A DNA stretch of 64,000 nt from Mytilinidion resinicola. Lineage: Eukaryota > Ascomycota > Dothideomycetes > Mytilinidiales > Mytilinidiaceae. A program made the position numbers and the translations under genes. The notes beneath the pieces were generated by a model. That model had not been told where the DNA came from. It was given only the letters and a program-made list of their open reading frames with translations, and made no database searches. Location of the stretch: contig NW_022985452.1 of NCBI RefSeq assembly GCF_010093595.1, positions 485,300 to 549,299 of the forward strand, given 5' to 3'. Shown in pieces: positions 10,747 to 19,914 of the stretch (position 1 is the stretch's first letter; every line of letters starts with the position of its first letter).

Positions 10747-12585
10747 GTTAGGTGGCCGCCATCTCAGTGCACCGGCCACCTCAACGAATCATGATAATAT
10801 ACATTCACTATTCTACAGCCCTCCTAGGCCCCCTAGGCACTACAATCCCGTGCGCCTTGTTGTATTCACGTACAGCCTTCCGAGCGGCTACATCCTTAGC
10901 CAATTGCTGCCTCTTAATCTTGTTAGATGCCCTCTTTTCTAGCCTCTCCAGCTTGTCACGAGCATCACGTAGCTTAGTCAATTCACTATTCTTCACTGCC
11001 TCCCTTCCTTCTTGGGCATACAACACCCCCCCGGTCTGAAGTGACATCCGAGAGTCCTTCTTGTTGTCTTCTCTCTTCCTAGCAGCAGCTGTTTGGCGCT
11101 CCAAATCACGATGTGCGGCGTCGCTAGCATGTGCAATTGCCATAGATCCGCGCATGTACTTGTAGTAGTATATCTCATGCATCTCATCATCAGATTCGTC
11201 TGCCAGACAGTTGGCCATCTCAGCAAGCATCCTAGCATTGCTTGGTGTCAAAATAGGCGGCGTTGTAGGCACTCCTAATGCTGCTGGTGCAGGTGCAGGT
11301 GTTGCCGGTCGGTCAGGTGAAGGAAGCCGTATTTGTGAGATAACAATCTCTGGATTAAATGGAATAAGGCCTGATTTCCTCCATGCGCTCATAATTGTGC
11401 CGTGCTTGAATGTCATCATTCTAAAGCGGTGAATTGCTTGTAGAAACTCCATCTTGTTGAAATCTATGCACCCGTTTCTATACGCTCGAGCCACTTCCTT
11501 GCCATACCAATGCTTATATGGTTGAAACACCACGACATCGAGCGGCTGGCAGATGTGTGTTGTATGAGGAATTGTAGCAAAAAGGATAATGCAATGCTTG
11601 TCGCAGTACTCAATAAATTGCGTTATGAAATGGCTTGTATGGCCATCCAATATCAAAAGCCGATTTTTACCAAGCTGACGCTTCCTGGAAAACAATTCAA
11701 AGTGCTTTGCCCACCGGAGAAGCAGCTCATCGTTAATGTATGCAGTGTCGCTCACGCCTACTAAGTAGTTGCCTGGTAGTTCCTCCGTGGTGTTGGTGAG
11801 CCATCGCTTTTGGATGGTTTTGCCTGCCAAAAGGGTGAGCGGCGGCAGCACCTCTCCATCGCCAGAGATACATTCACCAACCGTGGCTGATTCGCGGTTG
11901 GTATCCTTTGCAGCGGTGATTCGAATGCTCTTGGACGTTGTGATAACCTTCTCCTTCTTGCCTATGCCTAGGCGCACGCCTGTCTCATCATAGTTGTACT
12001 GGTCTCTTGGTTGTATGCCATACAGGCCCACGGTATTGTTGTAGTCCTCATACCAACGCGACAGCACTTTTGGGTCCTCCGCTGCCTGCCTTTCAAGGTC
12101 CTTAGGATTCTCAGTGCGCAGGTTAAATTCCGGGTGCCGCAGGAGGAAGCGGCGTGTCCAATGCTCGCCGCAGAGGGGGGGGTCGCCTGTGCCGGTATGG
12201 CGGCCGGCCAAAATTGAATTGCACTCCCACTCCAATTCTGATGTAGTAGCACGCGTTCCTAATTGATCACGTCGTCTTAGCCAGATCAGAAGGCCCTCTT
12301 CCTCATAAGGATACAGCAATAGGTTGTGTGGAATACGTTCATTCCGTGGTGGAAGGCCTCGGGCACGATTTGTGACGCGTGAGTATTTGGCGCCATAATG
12401 GGCAGCAGCTTTTCGTAGGGAGGGGAATGTATTGTTGTGGAAGGCTGCCAATGCATCCTGCACGGGCATTTCTTCTTGTTTGTAGGTCAAATCCATGATG
12501 TTGATGGAGCAATCACGGTGTCAAATAATCTATGTACAACTGACGCGTTGAGGTGGCCGGTGCACTGAGATGGCGGCCACCTAAC
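10747..12585 (-). mobile_element. Intact Fot1/pogo DNA transposon (1839 bp)
   Basis: The 40 bp perfect terminal inverted repeats begin GTTAGGTGGCCGCC. TA duplications lie at 10745-10746 and 12586-12587. It encodes one uninterrupted transposase and shows no AT skew, so it has escaped RIP and looks recent. Its ends resemble the centre of the host MITE (CCACCTAACTAGTTAGGTGG), so the insertion order relative to copy 2 of the short element cannot be fixed. Confidence 0.93.
10808..12496 (-). CDS. Fot1/pogo-family transposase
   Basis: A single 562 aa ORF with no stops and the usual length for the family. The N-terminus has a psq-type helix-turn-helix (about 10-45), then a CENP-B-type DNA-binding domain (about 55-125, with EHWTRRFLLRHPEF). 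The DDE_1 catalytic domain follows: first Asp in QYNYDETG (D170), second in LILDGHTSHF (D284), third in HICQPLDVVVF (D320), giving the DDD triad of pogo elements. A Lys/Arg-rich coiled C-terminus ends GPRRAVE. It cuts and pastes DNA at TA sites in the nucleus. The ATG at 12496 lies about 90 bp inside the right TIR, as expected. It is the only uncorrupted transposase in the window. Confidence 0.96.
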   Translation of the reverse strand: MDLTYKQEEMPVQDALAAFHNNTFPSLRKAAAHYGAKYSRVTNRARGLPPRNERIPHNLLLYPYEEEGLLIWLRRRDQLGTRATTSELEWECNSILAGRHTGTGDPPLCGEHWTRRFLLRHPEFNLRTENPKDLERQAAEDPKVLSRWYEDYNNTVGLYGIQPRDQYNYDETGVRLGIGKKEKVITTSKSIRITAAKDTNRESATVGECISGDGEVLPPLTLLAGKTIQKRWLTNTTEELPGNYLVGVSDTAYINDELLLRWAKHFELFSRKRQLGKNRLLILDGHTSHFITQFIEYCDKHCIILFATIPHTTHICQPLDVVVFQPYKHWYGKEVARAYRNGCIDFNKMEFLQAIHRFRMMTFKHGTIMSAWRKSGLIPFNPEIVISQIRLPSPDRPATPAPAPAALGVPTTPPILTPSNARMLAEMANCLADESDDEMHEIYYYKYMRGSMAIAHASDAAHRDLERQTAAARKREDNKKDSRMSLQTGGVLYAQEGREAVKNSELTKLRDARDKLERLEKRASNKIKRQQLAKDVAARKAVREYNKAHGIVVPRGPRRAVE

Positions 12586-12586
12586 T

Positions 12587-12860
12587 ACTCGGGTTGCAGC
12601 ACTACAACCTAGGGTCAGCAACTCATATGCAGTAACGTATCAGGATAGCATGCTGATACAGGAGGAAGTAACAGGTAGTGCAACAGCAGTGCTGCAGCAC
12701 GGTATCAGTACTGTATCAGGAAACAGGATGAATCAAGTAACGCGTCAGGAAGAGATACCACGTTATGCCCCCCGGGGCTGGCCCCCCTCCTTCCCCTAGT
12801 ATATAAACAACGAGCTAGACACCCATAGAAAGCAGAGTTCACATCAATTTCAACCTGTGT
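12587..12860 (+). mobile_element. Short 10 bp-TIR element, copy 2 (274 bp)
   Basis: Almost identical to copy 1 (2060-2333) over its full length, ending CTGTGT instead of CTGAGT. It is flanked by a perfect 5 bp repeat TAACT (12582-12586, 12861-12865). The left duplication overlaps the end of the pogo element plus one base, so it either inserted at the pogo/MITE border or came first. Confidence 0.92.
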
Positions 12861-13274
12861 TAACTAGTTAGGTGGAAGTGGGGCAAATTTCGAGGAACGA
12901 GAAACTTGCACTACGCGAAAGCCACGGGTAATATTATGCGAAACGGTTGGAAAATAGGAAACTTCTGGTATTTTCAGTCTCTGGATAACCCCAAAGGGTT
13001 ATATTGTATTTTCCTCCAGCATATTTAACTAAGGTTCGAAGAGTCTTATGGTACAGGTACATCATTCGATTATACTGTAGCGCCATATTGGGCTGCGGAT
13101 GCTGCTGAAGTTAGAGCAGCGAAGGTTCAAGATAAGAAAGTGTACGATGGCCAATTGCGAGCAGCATTTTATTAAACAAGTTATTCAATTCCTTGTTATT
13201 CCTGCTTTCTTCCTACGTCAATGTACTACCAACCTTTAATAAGAAGAAAGTGTTTCAATCGTAGTAACGAGGCT

Positions 13275-13699
13275 CTACTGCTCTTGCCCGTTCCCACTCT
13301 TCCCGTCTCCCGTACCTTGGCCACTCTTTGTCCCTTGGTCTCCCTCTGTCCCTTGGTCCTTAGCGTTGGCATGTCGTGCCATTGCGTTGGGTCTATTCTC
13401 TCGGGCATTCGTTCCCCAAGATAGCAGCTGCTTAGAAGCGTTTGGATCATTGAGTACTGCCTGGAGGATCTCTCTTGCCGCCTGGTCGTCCATATTGGGA
13501 CGGCGTGACTGTTGGATTTGACGAGATATCTGCAAAGAGTAAGCCCTGTTCGTGACCTCAAGAAGACAAGGCAGAGACTAGCTCTTACTTGGTAGAACTC
13601 GAAGTTGGAGAGGAAGCGGAGAAGGACCAGGGCTTGAGCAATGGGAGGAGCTGAAGAGGTTGGAGTTAAAGAAGTAAAGTGAAAGTGAGGTGGAGCCAC
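13275..13699 (-). CDS. Small hypothetical protein, two exons
   Basis: Exon 1 13589-13699 and exon 2 13275-13529, with an intron 13530-13588 (donor GTAAGA, acceptor TTTGCAG) in phase 0, give 121 aa. The N-terminus is Pro/Ser-rich, the middle helical (DDQAAREILQAVLND), and the C-terminus a low-complexity Gly/Gln/Lys tail built on degenerate GTKSGQGTGDG-like units. It starts about 100 bp from the 3' end of the phosphotransferase remnant, on the opposite strand. No domain recognised; no stop-type RIP changes. Confidence 0.5.
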
Positions 13700-14268
13700 A
13701 CTATATATACACTTTTCTGGTGCTCATGCCATCCTCTAGGCTATTCTCTTTAGATATGGATACCTGCATATTCTGCGGCTGTTTCCAGAATCAATCAGGC
13801 AACTAGGCGTAGCTGCGAGGCTGATGTGAATTGGGGAATATGCAGGCAGCTGCAGTTGCGTAAGGAGAGATAGGAGACTGACCTTGCTGCAGGAAAACTT
13901 GCAGCCGGAGAGGGCTGTGTCTGCAAGAGCCCTGCACCTAAATTTCAAGACCACACAATGCAGCTCTGGCTTCCGCATGCAGCACGACTACTCGAAGCCC
14001 CACCAAAATTGACGTATCGCACCAAAACCGCGCAACCAAGCGCGCATAGTCATTGCGCTTGTCGAGGACACACCAGGGATCGAGGATGCATGATAAGCCT
14101 CGAAATCCCTGCTCCCGTCGCCATCCAGCTCGTCGCCCTCCATAGGTAAAGCGCCACCAACACCGTCAGCAAGCAGCCCCGATCGAGCACCCCAAGTCGA
14201 AGTCGATAACAAAGGCCGCTCTCACCTTTCAATTTGTCAATAAAGGGGCAATCCCTAATCTGCGTCCC
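13700..14268. other. No gene supported
   Basis: Short overlapping ORFs only (longest 80 aa); nothing recognisable. Contains a likely TATATATA promoter box (about 13700-13710) for the small gene on minus. Confidence 0.4.
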
Positions 14269-14502
14269 CTACGATTGTGTTGTGGTTGATGACTGCGTCG
14301 TTGATAGCTGCGTCGTCGAGCACTGATGTCCTAATTGCTGTTGCAAATGATGCACTTCGCTCTGTAATCGAATGACTTGCTCTTGTAACTGGCGGACGGT
14401 TTGCTCCAAGTAATTTGAATATTGGGCTTGGGTTCCCTCAAAGCCCCTAATTCGTTCGCCCATCTCTGAAAGTGATGAACCACAAGGCCGACACATTGCC
14501 AA
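14269..14502 (-). CDS. Short coiled-coil ORF, hypothetical
   Basis: 77 aa. Residues about 25-60 (YSNYLEQTVRQLQEQVIRLQ onward) show a heptad pattern, followed by a Ser/Thr/Gln tail of CSTTQ/STTTQ repeats. The upstream side, 18 bp from the ATG, is a 73 bp hairpin (14520-14592). It could be the end of a longer gene cut by that hairpin. Family not recognised. Confidence 0.35.
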   Translation of the reverse strand: MAMCRPCGSSLSEMGERIRGFEGTQAQYSNYLEQTVRQLQEQVIRLQSEVHHLQQQLGHQCSTTQLSTTQSSTTTQS

Positions 14503-14519
14503 GAAAATATGCCGGTTGA

Positions 14520-14592
14520 GGGGTTGCTATGCCGCTATCCCGAAAATAGAGGGACCTCGAGGTCCCTCCATTTTCGGGATAGCAGCAACCCC
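14520..14592. other. 73 bp near-perfect hairpin
   Basis: The left arm GGGGTTGCT(ATGCC)GCTATCCCG and right arm CGGGATAGCAGCAACCCC pair fully except for a 5 nt bulge and one mismatch; the centre is GACCTCGAGGTC. Same class of structure as 1634-1678 and 37750-37803. Function unknown. Confidence 0.88.
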
Positions 14593-16880
14593 GGAACGCC
14601 ACCCGCACTCCCGTTCACAACCCAGAGCATTATTATGCTTATCGTCGCCGTCTGCCGTAAGCCATAGCTGATCTACAGCTTAGTTCCCTTAGAGCCACAG
14701 CGGGAGGATCTAAATGAGCCATAGGGGGATTATATATATTTAGCCTTCACTGCCGCATCTTTACGCCCTGCTTTGATGATGCCCATGTCACTTGGTTGCC
14801 TTGTTTGCCTTACCTTCACCCCTGTTCTCACCGCCCTCCCGCTCCGTTTTCAGGATAAATCACCTGCCTCCTCCCACACCTCCCCCTTCTCCTGCACCTA
14901 TCTGCAAGACGGAACAGGACGGTGCCCAAAGCTCGGACCGCCTCGACGCTTATATTATTCCCCCAGGTATGCCCTTCCGTCAGTATGCCTTTCCTCATCT
15001 AACCATTTTCGCAGCTGCTGGTTTCTAGAATCTTTCAAATCGGAAATATTATATCGGTCAAAGTCTTGATGCATAAGTACTTCACGGAAACGCTCCTCGA
15101 TTCTACATCAACGTACCGTTTCAAAGAACTCAAGTGGCACGAGTTTCAACTTCTTCACCGCGCCGAGAGGACATTTCTGCCCACAATCGTGTTAAAGCTC
15201 TCTTCTATCAGTTGCAGCAAGGCGTCCAATTAGAGGACTGTGAAGATCGTAAAACCTTATTCAGCTGCGCGGAAGAACCCGATTGCGCCTTCGATGTCGT
15301 GGAATCATTCAATATAGCTTTTGGAACCCCTTACAACTGCAAGCGCCAGGGGACTAAGTTTGCATACATAGTAGAGCTCGTTCGACGTTTAACAACTCAT
15401 GCGGGAGTACAAAGTCCCCAGCGGCCGAGCGTTTCTTGAGGTTTCGTGTCGTATATAGATTTCTTCTACTCTTACCCGCTTCAAGAGCTTATTTAGATAG
15501 TAATATGTGCTCTAGTATTATATATACTCTTTATCCTCCGCGTTCTTGCTGCCGACCATTTGCAGCGACCCTCTAATCATGATAACAATGCTGAATATAT
15601 TTGAGAGGTGAATGCGTGGAAGAGCACTGACCGGCGTTGCTTCACACCAAGAACTGCTTCAGCTGGCTACGAACCAAACGGAACGGTTAATGTGCCCCTA
15701 TAAATCGATGGAGCAAGTCACTCTTCTAATATCGGACGTGGGCTAATACATAATTCAACGATGCGCTTTGTTCCGACTTCATACGCTTTAAGCCCGTGCC
15801 TGGATCGCGAATTCTCAGTTCGTAGCAGATATAGCTGGCATTAGCTAAATGAGTTCATAGGCACATTTCCGCCTCCAAGTATATGAACCCTAGCTAACAT
15901 ACTGAACAGATTCAAGGACCAAATGTGGCAAAAGGTTGCTTTAGAGATGCAAGTCCCTTAGAAGTCTGCTGAGAGCATGCACTGGCAGCTGGGCGAGCAA
16001 GAAATGAGCGCGCCAACGCCGCCGTCTTCCCGCTCCATCCTTCTGCTACTGGTATACCTTCACCTCCTAGCGGCCGTCCCGCAACGCCGCAAACACAAAG
16101 CCCAGCACCCTGGCAACATCATCAGCCGCAACCGCATCCGCCTCATCACCAGCACTCCGATACCGGGCCCGCGCCCCGCTCACGCCGTAACAGCTCTTTC
16201 AGTCGCTCTAACGGCTCAAGATCACGATCCAGCCTGCCACCACAACTAGGTCCGCAACTACCAACCCTGCAGCCAGTGTGGCAGCTGGTGAAAAGTGATG
16301 AGAACTCTTGTGTATTGCTATGTAGGAGGATGGGTATATATAGGCGTAGAGGCGCCAAGCCAGCTAAGCGAAGGAACCCTGTTGAGCTGAAAGGTGACGC
16401 ATGCAAGCTGAGGAATAGCGCTAAGGATGCGCTAGTACAGTAGCGTATGGACGGCTGCCACAGTGTCCAAAAGTGATGTAGCATGTAGTAGCGCTAGGAC
16501 GGCGCCGGTACTAGAGGCGAGGCAGAAGAGGGATCGAGAGAGCGTTGGCTTTGTCGAACCGTATCTTAGAAAGAGGAGGGAGATTGAGAGGTCTGGGCCT
16601 GCAGATGTGAAGGGTGGGCCAAGAATCCAGGGGACGAGGAGTCCGGAGAGTACGTCGCAGCGCAGTGGGATGGGGAATATGATGAAAGAGGAAGGTAGAG
16701 GCTATAAAGGAGTGATGTGATGCGGTGATTGTCTAGGTCGAGGTTGCTTCGGCATAATATCCCCTCATGGTGAGTTACTCAATTTTTCAAGTTGAAATGA
16801 AGCACATCCTTTTATCTTTAAAAAAGCATATATGCATACTTTAATCCCGTAATAGCTTGCCACTCTCGCGTCTCCAAGCA
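14593..16880. other. Mostly non-coding; one weak ORF
   Basis: A 101 aa plus ORF (15134-15439, CEDRKTLFSCAEEPDCAFDV) may be part of a gene, but has no recognised domain or splice partner. A Pro/Arg-rich ORF at 15977-16249 looks spurious. A GTATATATAGGCGTAGAGGCGC box at 16330-16351 resembles the upstream repeats at 6270 and 23490. Confidence 0.35.
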
Positions 16881-17360
16881 CTACCATCCCTTTTGATGAT
16901 ACCCCGGGAGATTGTATAAGTTCGCGCCTTCAATTGCATTCTCCGTCATAGCCTGAAGCTTTGTTTCCGGAGTCTGGAGCCTCGCTCGGACGGACCACGT
17001 CGCCTTCCGCTCGACGAGCAGGCCCATTTTCAGGGACTCAGTAAGCTCCGTCTGCAACATGCCACGGCGGGCGGTACGCGGAGACGATGCTTGCGGAGGT
17101 ATATCCATCGGTTTATATCCCTCAAGCCGCATCTCAAGGCCGCTATCTTCTTGGGGGGAGTTGCTAGTAGATAGGCCGTTCGGTGTTTCAGTAGTATTCG
17201 ATTGCGCATTATCGTGGTGTAATAGTTTGGTAAGTAGAGAAGGGCGTGTGAAATTTGGCGATGTGCTGGCCCTTTCGAACTTCATCTCGCCGGATGGACC
17301 GCTCTATCATCTTCCCACTGATCGTCATCGTCCTCAATTGCGCTCGAATCCACTTCACTG
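16881..17360 (-). pseudogene. DUF3295-family C-terminal region, copy 1
   Basis: Reads SPNFTRPSLLTKLLH, then SPRTARRGMLQTELTESLK, ending YHQKGW, which are the C-terminal blocks of fungal DUF3295 (PF11702) proteins. Upstream, in a different frame (about 17295-17360), lies the acidic SSAIEDDDDQWED block that normally precedes them, so a frameshift near 17285 breaks this copy. Only the last third of the usual protein is present. Paralogue of 22774-23367. DUF3295 proteins are linked by family annotation to GATA-like regulators; the molecular role is not established. Confidence 0.75.
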
Positions 17361-17675
17361 CTCCGAATTGCCCCCCTTGTTGTTGAGCATATCATCCTAG
17401 GGGTGTCTATTAGCGTTATACTGATACAGCCTTGTTGTTTTCACGTATCACCTGCAAGGATATCTGGGGCCCATCTTGTACTAGGGACGGAGCGGGAGTG
17501 CTTCCATTCCCTAGAGGGTTATAAGATAGTGGACGCGAGTACGCGCAATCCATGTTTGGGTTTAAAGGATGCAAATGTCGGCCTGCAAGAAGGCAGTAGG
17601 TGAGGACTGCTGTAAGGCAACAAGTTGAAAGGGCCCGCATTCGCTTGATATATAACTAGCTCCCTGCTTGCTGAT

Positions 17676-18092
17676 CTAGCTAGAACCAATATCAAAACAA
17701 AGCATGTTCACACAGACCGACTGGTTGACAGGGGAGAATACATTGCCTAATTGGCGTCTGCATGCCCTGGCTAGCTCGGCAGGCCTTGGCATGCCTTTAA
17801 AGACCCTTGTAAATGCACCTCCACGATTCTCTTCAATTATTTGTTTTGTGCACGCCACCACGCCGCTATACCTTTTTGCAAATGTCTTAGTTCGGGTTGG
17901 CCGCCCGCAAATCTGACTGCTCGGCCAGATGTGCACAAACAAGGTGCACACCCACAAGTGTCGTCCAAGCTCTTTCGTGAACGCGCCATCCCCCGCCGCA
18001 TATCGATACGAGCGGTTGAGGTCCTCTACTACATCCAGCACGTTCAGCGGTGTCATCTCGGACCGAGCAACCGGGTAGTAATACACGCGCAT
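17676..18092 (-). CDS. Hypothetical ORF, partly duplicated at 22280-22420
   Basis: 138 aa open frame with helical text (NVLDVVEDLNRSYRYAAG, IIEENRGGAFTRVFKG, RPAELARACRRQLGNVF). The IIEENRGGAFTR to CRRQL stretch is duplicated, diverged, on the same strand beside the minisatellite at 22 kb, which argues that it was once coding. No domain recognised; start and exon structure uncertain. Confidence 0.35.
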   Translation of the reverse strand: MRVYYYPVARSEMTPLNVLDVVEDLNRSYRYAAGDGAFTKELGRHLWVCTLFVHIWPSSQICGRPTRTKTFAKRYSGVVACTKQIIEENRGGAFTRVFKGMPRPAELARACRRQLGNVFSPVNQSVCVNMLCFDIGSS

Positions 18093-19088
18093 GGAGGAAG
18101 ATGAGGGCTATTGTTCAGCGATAGGCCGCGACGCCGCTCCAGCACCCGGTAAGCAGGCTAATCCAAATTGGTTGGAAGACTTCTTCCAATGTCTTGGCAG
18201 AACTCTGCAAGGAAATAACAAGCACAGCGCCATATTGCATTCCCTTGTACCCTGCTACATGATACTTGCAGCTCGGATACGTTCCTTCGCTTCCGATGCA
18301 ACTTGTCATGCCTTTGTTAGATGGAGATTAAGCACCTCCGCCGCCACGTACAGTTCAGGGAATCGGATTGAGATTTTGCTGATAGAGAAGAGACTATTAC
18401 TTTCCTTACTACATGCGGGCGTCGAGAGAGAGGATGCGGGCGGGACGGATGTGGATGAGGGCGTCATTCTGCACGGCTTGGGGCGGTAGACCTTACGATG
18501 ACAGAATCAAATAACGGTACGGTGGAGCATACGAGAAGGCGACGTACGTGTGGTGCCGCGGGTCGTGATGTACTGGCAGAGGCAGGCTTGGCAAGTCAGA
18601 GCTCTATTCCCCCTTCCAGAACCTCGGACTATGCCCTGCTCGACACTTCAAAATCCTAGCCAAAAGAAACCCTGAACCCGTATTATCAACCGCGTTATCA
18701 TCATCCTAAGTGGAAAGGCACTATTCTGACAAGTGATGGCATTACTCGCAGCACCTTCGGATCCATCGACCAGCTATTTAAGTCGGCAATCTGGTTTTGG
18801 AAAACCGGCGTCAACCTTGCGCATCCAGCCTCCGTGTCCCAGTAATGGCAAGCTTCATTGGGGAAAGGCCAATTGATACAGATGTGCCCGATGAAGGCCC
18901 CCGGCCTGAACTCGGTGGGATGGTCATAGAGATACTGTCGGAGTCCTGGCCTACGCGAGTCAGAATGATCCAGCTTGTGGCTTGACCGGAAAGCTTACCA
19001 AGGAATAAGATCTATAAGGATGTACGCGACGACCAGGTTGGGACCGTCTGTCCATTGGCGTCTGTAAACCCCTGTATGGAGTCGCCGT
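18093..19088. other. No gene supported
   Basis: A 132 aa plus ORF (18091-18489) has no recognised domain or supporting features. The remainder holds short ORFs only. Confidence 0.35.
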
Positions 19089-19914
19089 CTACCTCTTCCC
19101 GGCCAAAGATTTGTAGCTGATCCCACTCATTCGCCAGAGGCACCTGTTTGGGCATGTAAGAGACGGGCAGTATTGATGGCTCGATGTCGCCGTGCAAAAA
19201 ATAGTGGGAGCCGTTCTGGCTTGAATCTCGACTGTTCCCTTGGTTAGTACCATGAAGCGCGACCCCTTTCCACTAGATTCCTTGTACCTTTGCTCCCGGG
19301 ACGAGCTGTCGTATAACGATGCAACTAGGTATTGAGATGTTTCCATTTATAAATCGTTGTCTGAGCTTCCTCCATCACTTTGCTGATTTTGAGACGAGTC
19401 CTGTGATTAGTCGTGTTCTCTATTCTTGCATGCAGAGAAACCAACCATAAAAATCTTGGACATTGCTTTGGCAGAGTGGCGCGCAAATCCATTCCTTAAT
19501 ACTTCTTATGCAAACTGGAGCGCTGCTGCTCTGTTCGACGCCATGGCTAGTGGAGTGAGTAGGGACTTAACGTCGTGGAGGTCTCTCTCTAGTCTTTTAA
19601 CATGCTCTCAAAGCTGTGTTATTGTCTTTCCGTCCGCCATATCGTACAAACACCGGAGGTTCTTCGCTTGACAAGTGTTACATCTTGGTCGCACTCCGTC
19701 GCACTGCGAGCAGATGTTAGCATTATTCAGCCTGGCAGCAGCACTTTCATACAATTCGTACCTTTGATTTCCGTTTCCTACAGCTTTCACACGCTATCGA
19801 GGTTATCTTTCCTCTTGGTGTTCGAAGCGCGTAGGTCCCAGATATCGGAGAGACTAGCTGGGTTGTCTTCGAACTCCCTAATGAGTCTTGCTTTGGCGCC
19901 AGGGGTGTCGCCAT
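19089..19914 (-). pseudogene. Zn2Cys6 transcription factor, RIP-damaged
   Basis: Exon 1 (19762-19914) starts MATPLAPKQD and ends ACESCRKRKSK. A 58 nt intron (19704-19761, GTACGA to CTCGCAG, branch GCTAACA) interrupts the zinc cluster, and exon 2 continues CDGVRPRCNTCQAKNLRCLY, completing C-x2-C-x6-C-x6-C-x2-C-x6-C. The linker and coiled segment follow (EHVKRLERDLHDVK). In-frame TGA and TAA codons after TITQL, LQFA, REHD and SDNDL stop translation; each fits C-to-T change of CGA or CAA. It is a fungal binuclear-cluster regulator; targets unknown. A more heavily mutated copy lies near 32645-33290. Confidence 0.85.

Larger units (their letters stand above)
10683..12928. mobile_element. 126 bp perfect-palindrome MITE, opened by two later insertions
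   Basis: The arms 10683-10744 and 12867-12928 are exact 62 bp reverse complements, starting CCCGTGGCTTTCGCG, originally joined by a central TA. Outer TA duplications are 10681-10682 and 12929-12930. The native element would be 126 bp and non-coding. A pogo element and a short TIR element now sit in its centre. Confidence 0.88.
9336..13175 (+). pseudogene. Aminoglycoside-phosphotransferase-like (APH fold) gene, broken
   Basis: Exon text starts before 9423 (EALEDDDNTLLRITYP), continues WMTGSFNVCIPIY, and splices at GTATGT (9774) to FTTPENMPFY (about 9832). The fold's catalytic region is visible at about 10420-10500 as LIDLHQSNILVDDDWHIKSL followed by IDLEWA. The 3' part resumes at 12931 (IMRNGWKIGNFWYF) and ends QLRAAFY, TAA at 13173. 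It is broken by nested transposons at 10681-12930; excising them with one TA joins YRT to NIMRNG in frame. At least four in-frame stops (near 9886, 10187, 10562, 13028) are TAA where relatives would tolerate CAA, the RIP signature. Family members phosphorylate small molecules or proteins; the substrate is unknown and the gene is dead. Confidence 0.85.
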
